This document shows positions 9,103 to 15,578 of a stretch of DNA of 64,000 nt, piece by piece. The DNA is from Rhizobium esperanzae. Lineage in GTDB: Bacteria > Pseudomonadota > Alphaproteobacteria > Rhizobiales > Rhizobiaceae. A program made the position numbers and the translations under genes. Every line of letters starts with the position of its first letter. Position 1 is the first letter of the stretch. The DNA is taken from positions 124,001 through 188,000 of the forward strand of contig NZ_JACIFY010000005.1 of the NCBI RefSeq assembly GCF_014197615.1, given 5' to 3'. The notes beneath the pieces were generated by a model, which was not told where the DNA came from, did not search any database, and saw nothing but the letters and a program-made list of their open reading frames with translations.

Positions 9103-10734
9103 TCAAGCGGCCGCAGCGGGCGGCTTCCTGAAATAACTTCTGATGAGGGGGTGGCCGAACAGGCCGGCGAGGATCGCAAAACCCGCGCCGACGACGAAAC
9201 CGGCAAGAAGACCGCCGATGATGCCGGCGATCAGCAGGATTTTCCTGCTCGGGCCATCGGCCTTGACCGGCGGCTCGGCCGGCGAGATGACGCGAATGTT
9301 ACTTTGGTTGAGGTTCTGCTCCTCGCTCGTCTGGCTGGAGCGCTTCAGAACCGTCTCGTAGATATCGCGCGCCGCCGTCGCCTTGCGCTGCAATTCGTTC
9401 AATTCTACCTGCTTGTCGGAGGTGCTCGCCTGCAAAGCCTTCTGCACGGCAAGCTCCTTGGCGACGCTGTCTTCGGCGGCCTTGGCCTGCTCGTATTCGC
9501 CTCTTGCCGAGGTGGCGAGGCGCTGCAATTCGCCCTTGATTTCGCCCGATATGCTCTGCAGCGAGGAGCGGGCCGCCTGCAGGCGCGGATGACGCGCGCC
9601 CATCTGGCTTTCGAGGCTGCCGACGGCGGCGGCCTGGGTGGCATATTGCTGACGCAGGCTGACGAGCGGCGAGGTGACGCCGCCTTCCGCCTGGTTGCCG
9701 GCGACGACGTCCTCGACGCGGAGATTGGCGACCGCATCGGCACGCGCTTTGGCCTGGATGGTCTTTTCCTGCGCCGTTACCAGCAGCGTGTTCAGCGAGA
9801 CCAGCCGCTGATCGGAGATCAAATTGCCCTCGGTCGCGGCCATGTCGTTGTCGGCGCGGAAGGTTTCGACGGCCTGTTCGGCCTCCAGCACCTTCCGGCG
9901 CAGATCGTCGAGGCGTCCGTCGAGCGTCGAGGAGGTGTTTTCGTAGATGCCGTTCGAGGCGCTGTTTTCCTCTTCGGTGAAGGAGGTGACGACCTGGTTG
10001 GCAAGCCTTGCGGATTTTTCCGGATCGTTCGTCGTCGCGGCAAGTGAGACGACATAGGTGGTGGCCTCGCGGGTGATAACCAGTGCCTTCTGCAGCGTAC
10101 CGATCACGGCGGCGCCATCGGTGCGGCCACCGGTGAATTCCGGATCCTGGTCAAGCTTCATAGCCTGGACGACGCGGCGCAGCACATTGCCCGACGTCAG
10201 GATCTGCACCTGGCTATCGATCAGCGTCGAGATCATTTCCGGCGAGGGTCCCGAAGATTGCGCGCCCGGATCGGCAAGGCCGATCTGGCGCGGATCGAAA
10301 TAGAGGCTGCTGACGGCGGTGAATTTCTGCCCGATGAACGGCGCCAGCGCTCCGCCGGCAACGCCGCCGAGAAGCGCCAGACCGAGCACGACCAGCCGCC
10401 GGCTCCAGATCGCGGCGATACTGGAGCGCAGATCGAGAAGGGGCGCGTCAGGCGCAGCTGCAGCGTTCGACGGCGCGTCGACGACAGGCTGCTTCTGATG
10501 CAGAGGTGGAGGCGGAGGTGGCGGCGCCGGACGCTCGGATTGCCGGGTTTGCGCAACCCTTGCCGGCGGCGGCACAGAGACAGGAGGCGGGGCGGGTTCA
10601 GGCGGCGGAGGGACAAAATCGTCCGGACGGACGACAGGACTGCGCATGCGCACGCCTTCCGGCGCAGTCTGAGGCGGCTCAAAACTGCGCCAGCCGGGGA
10701 GCCGGCTTACCCTGTTCCTGTCATACTGGTTCAT
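9103..10734 (-). CDS. Wzz/GumC-type polysaccharide co-polymerase with Pro-rich N-terminal tail
   Basis: Proteins of this class set chain length and help export of surface polysaccharides at the inner membrane. The 543-residue protein has two membrane segments (about residues 111-133 and 508-530) bracketing a large periplasmic coiled-coil region (roughly 260-460). The conserved Pro-containing motif (SPAEPPVKADGPSR) comes just before the second segment. There is no C-terminal tyrosine-kinase domain. The first 95 residues are cytoplasmic and very rich in proline (PPPPEPAPPPVSVPPP), which is unusual. It is divergent from the GH5 gene. Confidence 0.85.
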   Translation of the reverse strand: MNQYDRNRVSRLPGWRSFEPPQTAPEGVRMRSPVVRPDDFVPPPPEPAPPPVSVPPPARVAQTRQSERPAPPPPPPPLHQKQPVVDAPSNAAAAPDAPLLDLRSSIAAIWSRRLVVLGLALLGGVAGGALAPFIGQKFTAVSSLYFDPRQIGLADPGAQSSGPSPEMISTLIDSQVQILTSGNVLRRVVQAMKLDQDPEFTGGRTDGAAVIGTLQKALVITREATTYVVSLAATTNDPEKSARLANQVVTSFTEEENSASNGIYENTSSTLDGRLDDLRRKVLEAEQAVETFRADNDMAATEGNLISDQRLVSLNTLLVTAQEKTIQAKARADAVANLRVEDVVAGNQAEGGVTSPLVSLRQQYATQAAAVGSLESQMGARHPRLQAARSSLQSISGEIKGELQRLATSARGEYEQAKAAEDSVAKELAVQKALQASTSDKQVELNELQRKATAARDIYETVLKRSSQTSEEQNLNQSNIRVISPAEPPVKADGPSRKILLIAGIIGGLLAGFVVGAGFAILAGLFGHPLIRSYFRKPPAAAA

Positions 10735-10802
10735 ACGCGCACTCGTGTCCCGCCCAGCGTGAAAGACTGAAGCCGAGGTGCCGAGACTTTAGAAATTCTT
10801 AG

Positions 10803-10817
10803 CTAACGGACCGTTAA
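10803..10817 (-). promoter_or_regulatory. CtrA-like box / palindrome in the wzz-GH5 divergent promoter
   Basis: Read on the minus strand this is TTAACGGTCCGTTAG, a match to TTAA-N7-TTAA in all but the last base. Its core is also a 13-bp palindrome (TAACGG-A-CCGTTA, 10804-10816). It lies midway between the two divergent genes and differs by one base from a site upstream of tadD (29321-29335). CtrA binding is inferred. Confidence 0.45.
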
Positions 10818-10869
10818 AATAATTTCAGCGACGCAATGTTGCGATTTGACGCGATTGCGAGGGGTAACG

Positions 10870-11919
10870 ATGAGGGCGAGACGACATCTGACAGCGCTGC
10901 TGCTTGCCGCCGCGCTCGTCCCCTCGCCGGCCCTTGCAGCGGACGCGCCCTGTTACCGCGGCGTCAATCTTTCCGGCGGCGAATATGGCGAACGCGACGG
11001 CACCTACGGCACCAATTATAACTATCCCAGCGAAGAGACGATCGGCTATTTCGCCGAAAAGGGCATGACGATCGTCCGGCTGCCCTTCCGCTGGGAGCGG
11101 CTGCAGCCGGCGCTCGGCGGGCGGCTCGACGAGGACGAACTCAAGCGGATCAAGGATACCGTCGGCCTGATCCGCAAGCACGGCATGGCCGTGCTGCTCG
11201 ACCCGCATAATTTCGGCTATTACGACAAGACCCAGGTCGGCACGGCGCCGGCGACGGATGCCGCCTTCGCTGATTTCTGGGCAAGGCTCGCGGTCGAATT
11301 CGCCAATCAGGACGGCATTCTCTTCGGTCTGATGAACGAGCCGCACGACATCAAGGCGACGGACTGGCTCACTGCCGCCAATGCGGCGATCCGCAGCATT
11401 CGCGCCGTCGGCGCCCGCAATCTCATTCTGGTGCCGGGGACGGCGTGGAGCGGTGCTCACAGCTGGGAAAAGGACGTGATCGGCGGCGCCAACGGCACTG
11501 TCATGCTCGGCGTGCGCGACCCTCTCGATTTCTACGCCTATGAGGTCCACCAGTATCTCGACGTCGATTCTTCCGGGACCCACCCGACATGCGAAGGTGC
11601 GGACGGCGCGGTCGAGGCGATCGCCGGCGTCACCGCCTGGCTGAAGCGGAACCACAAGCGCGGCTTTCTCGGCGAATTCGGCGCCGCCGCCGACAAGGAT
11701 TGCATGAGCGGGCTGACCGAGATCTACGCCACCTTGACCGGCAATGGCGACGCCTGGCTTGGCTGGTCTTATTGGGCGGCGGGCGACTGGTGGCCGGCGG
11801 ACGAGCCGTTCAACGTCCAGCCGCGCAAAGGCCCTGAGCGACCACAGATGCGGCTTCTGGCCGAGGCGGCAAAGGCCGATACCGGCATTTGCTCCGCCGT
11901 CAAGCCGGCGAGGAAGTGA
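10870..11919 (+). CDS. Secreted glycoside hydrolase family 5 (cellulase-like) glycanase
   Basis: The 349-residue protein has a signal peptide (RRHLTALLLAAALVPSPALA) and a GH5-type TIM barrel. The acid/base Glu157 is in LMNEPHD and the nucleophile Glu269 in GFLGEFGAA. It likely cuts beta-1,4-linked glucan or a related surface polysaccharide in the periplasm or outside the cell. The ATG at 10870 follows GAGGGGTAACG and was preferred over 10846. Its stop lies 2 bp before the next gene, so it is operonic with the Wzy-like and acyltransferase genes. In such loci the glycanase often trims the polymer during export. Confidence 0.88.
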   Translation: MRARRHLTALLLAAALVPSPALAADAPCYRGVNLSGGEYGERDGTYGTNYNYPSEETIGYFAEKGMTIVRLPFRWERLQPALGGRLDEDELKRIKDTVGLIRKHGMAVLLDPHNFGYYDKTQVGTAPATDAAFADFWARLAVEFANQDGILFGLMNEPHDIKATDWLTAANAAIRSIRAVGARNLILVPGTAWSGAHSWEKDVIGGANGTVMLGVRDPLDFYAYEVHQYLDVDSSGTHPTCEGADGAVEAIAGVTAWLKRNHKRGFLGEFGAAADKDCMSGLTEIYATLTGNGDAWLGWSYWAAGDWWPADEPFNVQPRKGPERPQMRLLAEAAKADTGICSAVKPARK

Positions 11920-11921
11920 GA

Positions 11922-13202
11922 ATGGCGGTCAGCGACCACAAGGCTGCGACCTTCGCTGTGGCCGGCAACCGGCTCGATGGCGCAGGCGCGGCATCGCGCG
12001 TCGATTACCCGGTGCTGTGGCTCGGCCTGCTGTCGGTGCTCTACAACGGCATTCTCGCCTTCATCAACCACAACATCATGCCGCTGTCGATGACGCATGT
12101 CGCCGCCAGCGAAGGCCTGATCATGGCGAGCGCCATCATCTACATCCTGCACAGAGGCATCTACGAGACCGACCTGCCGGCCTTCCTGTTCCTGCTGTTC
12201 ACGCTCGTCGTGACCATCTATGTCAGCGTGCTGAACCGCATGCTGTTCATCGATCATTTCCGCAACATTCTGATCATCTTCTGCTTTACCGGGCTCGGGG
12301 GCTGGAGCAACGAGAAGACGATGAAGCTCGCCTTTCGCGGGGCAAGCCTTACGGTGCTGATCTTCCTGATCTTCGAGATCATCAGCGTGCCGTTCTTTGT
12401 CAGCATCGTGCATCCGTCCGATTATTTCGCCAATACGCGCGGACTGCTGCCGCTGAGCTACAACACCACGGGCCTGTTTCAGAACGCGCTCGGCTTTCCC
12501 GAGCGTTTCTCCTTCGGCATCATCGACCACCGTTCCTCGTCGATCTTTCTCGAGCAGGTGTCGCTCGCCAATTTCTGCGGCGTGATCGCGATCTACCTGA
12601 TTTCCATGTGGGAAAGACTAGGCCGCTGGGACCGGCTGCTGTTCATTGCCACGGCCGTGCTGATCCTGGTGACGAACGACACCCGCACGATGCTGATCTT
12701 CTGTTTTGCCTGCATCGCCGGTTATTTCGTCTTTCCGAAGATCCCGAAAAATTTCAATCTGGCGCTGATGCCGCTGATCGTCGCTGCGGGTTTTCTGGTC
12801 TACACCTTGAAACCCAATGCGACCGGCGACAACTTCACCGGCCGCATCAACCTGACGATGAAGAAGATCATGGAACTCGATCCGCTCGCCGTCCTCGGGC
12901 TTTCGGTCGACCGGGTCGCGGAATTTGCCGACAGCGGCTATGTCTATCTGATCTACGCGGCGACGATCTTCGGCGTCATCGCCCTCTGGCTGTTCGTCTG
13001 CCTTTTTCCCGCCGGGCGCACGGCGGCGCAGCGGCGCTGCGCCCATTCACTTTCTCTTTTCATTTTTCTGAATATGATGATCGGGGGAACCGCCGTTTTC
13101 TCGATGAAGATCGCCGGCCTCCTCTGGTTCGTCGTCGGATATATGCGCTTCCACGACAGCCCGCGCATCCGGCAGGGTGGTCCGGCAGATGTAGAGAGTT
13201 GA
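11922..13202 (+). CDS. Multi-spanning membrane protein, putative O-antigen/EPS polymerase (Wzy-like)
   Basis: The 426-residue protein has about ten hydrophobic segments and one larger polar loop around residues 160-225 (ANTRGLLPLSYNTTGLFQNALG), the layout of Wzy and Wzy-like polymerases. Sequence conservation in that family is too low for a motif-based proof. The start at 11922 follows AGGAAGTGAG and is almost contiguous with the GH5 gene. With a Wzz-like co-polymerase, a glycanase and an acyltransferase next to it, polymerisation of a surface polysaccharide is the best reading. Confidence 0.6.
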   Translation: MAVSDHKAATFAVAGNRLDGAGAASRVDYPVLWLGLLSVLYNGILAFINHNIMPLSMTHVAASEGLIMASAIIYILHRGIYETDLPAFLFLLFTLVVTIYVSVLNRMLFIDHFRNILIIFCFTGLGGWSNEKTMKLAFRGASLTVLIFLIFEIISVPFFVSIVHPSDYFANTRGLLPLSYNTTGLFQNALGFPERFSFGIIDHRSSSIFLEQVSLANFCGVIAIYLISMWERLGRWDRLLFIATAVLILVTNDTRTMLIFCFACIAGYFVFPKIPKNFNLALMPLIVAAGFLVYTLKPNATGDNFTGRINLTMKKIMELDPLAVLGLSVDRVAEFADSGYVYLIYAATIFGVIALWLFVCLFPAGRTAAQRRCAHSLSLFIFLNMMIGGTAVFSMKIAGLLWFVVGYMRFHDSPRIRQGGPADVES

Positions 13203-13249
13203 CCGCAGCGGCACGGTTCTGACCGACGCCCGAGGGAGCAAGACGCCAG

Positions 13250-14266
13250 ATGCTTGTCCAGCTTCAATATCTGCGCGCCGTCGCGGCGCTGATGGTCGTC
13301 TATTTCCACGCGATATTGCAGCTTGCCAAGGTCAATCCGGCGGTCGACGCCACCGCCTTGGTCTATGGTGAAACCGGCGTCGACATCTTCTTCGTGCTCA
13401 GCGGTTTCGTCATGTGGCTGACAACGAGCGGGCGGGCGATGAGCCCCGTCGATTTCGCCCACCGGCGCATCAAAAGGATCGTTCCGCTCTATTGGCTGGC
13501 AACGCTGTTTTCGGCTGCGGTGGCGCTGGTGGCCCCGTCACTGCTGAAATCGACGGTGTTCGACCTGCCGCATCTCATCGCCTCGCTGTTCTTCCTGCCG
13601 TGGGCCAATCCCGCCGATCCCGCCACGATCACGCCGGTGGTCGTGCCGGGCTGGACGCTGAATTACGAAATGTTCTTCTACTTCGTTTTCGCGCTGCTGC
13701 TGCCGCTCCGGGAAGTCCGCCGTATACCGGCGATGTTTGCCGTCTTTGCCGTCGTCCTGATCGCCTGCCGGCTTTTGCCTGATACAACCGCCACCCGGTT
13801 CTATGGCGAGCCGATCATATTGGAATTTCTCGCCGGCGTCGTGCTCGGCTGGCTCTATGGGCAGAAGCTGCTTCTGCCCAACCGCTGGGCTTGGGCGGTG
13901 CTTGCCCTGGGTTTTGCGTTCCTCTTCATCAACGAGGCGCTGATGCCGCCGGAAAGCCGGTTCTACGCCTGGGGTATCCCGGCAATCTTCATCGTCTATA
14001 GTGCTGTTTCGACCGACTTTTCCAGGCTGCCGATCATCGGCTGGCTGAACTATCTCGGTGACTGCTCCTACAGCATCTATATCACCCACGCCTTCACGCT
14101 GGCTTTCCTGAGGGTCGCCGCCGACCGCCTGCCGTTTGGCATCCTGCAGCAGCCGGTGCTCTTCATCGTCCTGGCGCTGGTGCTTTCGTCGATCGGCGGC
14201 GTGATCATCCATGAAATCACGACGCCGCGACGAAAGGTGGCGGTTGTCAGCCGCCCGCCGGCCTAA
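13250..14266 (+). CDS. Acyltransferase family 3 (ExoZ/OafA-like) membrane protein
   Basis: The 338-residue integral membrane protein starts with the family signature LQYLRAVAALMVVYFHA, containing the RAVA motif and the catalytic His of acyltransferase 3. DVDFFVLSGFVMW-type residues follow at GETGVDIFFVLSGFVMW. About ten membrane segments fill the rest. Members acetylate or succinylate sugars of exopolysaccharides and lipopolysaccharides using cytoplasmic acyl-CoA. It is the last gene of the GH5-Wzy-acyltransferase unit, so the target is likely the polysaccharide made by this locus. Confidence 0.88.
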   Translation: MLVQLQYLRAVAALMVVYFHAILQLAKVNPAVDATALVYGETGVDIFFVLSGFVMWLTTSGRAMSPVDFAHRRIKRIVPLYWLATLFSAAVALVAPSLLKSTVFDLPHLIASLFFLPWANPADPATITPVVVPGWTLNYEMFFYFVFALLLPLREVRRIPAMFAVFAVVLIACRLLPDTTATRFYGEPIILEFLAGVVLGWLYGQKLLLPNRWAWAVLALGFAFLFINEALMPPESRFYAWGIPAIFIVYSAVSTDFSRLPIIGWLNYLGDCSYSIYITHAFTLAFLRVAADRLPFGILQQPVLFIVLALVLSSIGGVIIHEITTPRRKVAVVSRPPA

Positions 14267-14576
14267 AACATGTCGCGCCCCCTGGGATTTGCCTACCGCG
14301 CTTTACATCCTTGGCATCTCGATGTCGCAAATTGCTCAGCGGCTTTGCGCGACATGCTTTATTTCAGCCAATGAAGGCGAGAATACACATCCAGGCGGCG
14401 CTGGTGGCACAGCTTTTCCAGCAACTTCTCCTAAGCTGACCAGCGATGAGAGAACTTGCAGGAACGTGATGGTTTATCTTGCAATTTGTCGCATGAATGA
14501 AAGTGCACCGGCCTATTCGCGGCCCAGGGTTTGATCTAAGCACGGCGGCGATCTTGCAGAGGGAAGAGGGAAAGAC
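14267..14576. other. Intergenic stretch with a degenerate inverted repeat
   Basis: There is no gene here. A perfect 10-bp inverted pair, CATGTCGCGC at 14269-14278 and GCGCGACATG at 14347-14356, begins right after the acyltransferase stop. It encloses about 68 bp and looks like a degenerate palindromic intergenic repeat that may end the upstream transcript. The rest leads to purU, whose ribosome binding site GAGGGAAGAGGG is near 14560. Confidence 0.4.
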
Positions 14577-15461
14577 ATGAGAAGCTATGTATTGACGGTA
14601 TCCTGCAAATCGACGCGTGGCATCGTGGCGGCGATTTCGAGCTATCTGGCCGAGAAGGGCTGCAACATCATCGACTCCAGCCAGTTCGACGATCTCGATA
14701 CCGGCAGGTTCTTCATGCGCGTCAGCTTCATTTCCGAAGAGGGCCTGTCCGGCACCGAGATCGGCGCCGATTTTGCCGCTGTCGCCGCACCCTTTGCGAT
14801 GGAATACGAATTCCACGACAGCGAGAGCCGCATGAAGGTGCTGTTGATGGTGTCGCGCTTCGGCCATTGTCTCAACGACCTGCTCTACCGCTGGAAGATC
14901 GGCGCCCTGCCGATCGACATCGTCGGCGTCGTCTCCAACCATTTCGACTACCAGAAGGTCGTCGTCAATCACGACATCCCCTTCCACCATATCCCGGTCA
15001 CCAAGGCCAACAAGGTTCAGGCCGAAGCCCATATCATGGAGGTGGCCGAGCAGACCGGCACCGAACTGATCGTGCTCGCCCGCTACATGCAGATCCTGTC
15101 GGACGAGATGTGCCAGAAGATGTCGGGCAAGATCATCAACATCCACCACTCCTTCCTGCCGAGCTTCAAGGGCGCCAATCCCTACAAACAGGCCTATGGC
15201 CGCGGTGTGAAGCTGATCGGGGCGACCGCCCATTACGTCACCGCCGATCTCGACGAAGGTCCGATCATCGAGCAGGACACGGCGCGCATCACCCATGCGC
15301 AATCGCCGGACGACTATGTCTCGATCGGCCGCGATGTCGAAAGCCAGGTGCTGGCGCGCGCCATCCACGCCCATATCCACCACCGAACCTTCATCAACGG
15401 CAACCGCACCGTCGTCTTCCCGGCAAGCCCCGGCAGTTTCGCTTCCGAACGCATGGGCTGA
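14577..15461 (+). CDS. purU: Formyltetrahydrofolate deformylase
   Basis: PurU hydrolyses 10-formyl-tetrahydrofolate to formate and tetrahydrofolate, balancing the one-carbon pool and supplying formate for purine synthesis. The 294-residue protein has an N-terminal ACT domain (VLTVSCKSTRGIVAAISSYLAEKGCNI) and a C-terminal formyltransferase fold. The catalytic Asn-His-Asp set is in IINIHHSFLPSFKGANPYKQAY and GATAHYVTADLDEGPIIEQD. Length is normal. GAGGGAAGAGGGAAAGAC precedes the ATG. It is followed 117 bp later by the fusion gene, and nothing shows they are co-regulated. Confidence 0.95.
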   Translation: MRSYVLTVSCKSTRGIVAAISSYLAEKGCNIIDSSQFDDLDTGRFFMRVSFISEEGLSGTEIGADFAAVAAPFAMEYEFHDSESRMKVLLMVSRFGHCLNDLLYRWKIGALPIDIVGVVSNHFDYQKVVVNHDIPFHHIPVTKANKVQAEAHIMEVAEQTGTELIVLARYMQILSDEMCQKMSGKIINIHHSFLPSFKGANPYKQAYGRGVKLIGATAHYVTADLDEGPIIEQDTARITHAQSPDDYVSIGRDVESQVLARAIHAHIHHRTFINGNRTVVFPASPGSFASERMG

Positions 15462-15578
15462 GGGGCGCCGAAGCTCACATCTCTTTTGCTGGCGAAAGAC
15501 AATCTCCCGTTGCCTGCCAGCGGCAAGTATTTGATTATCTCGTCCAATAGGTAATCGAATCATGCTGCGGGAGGGGTC

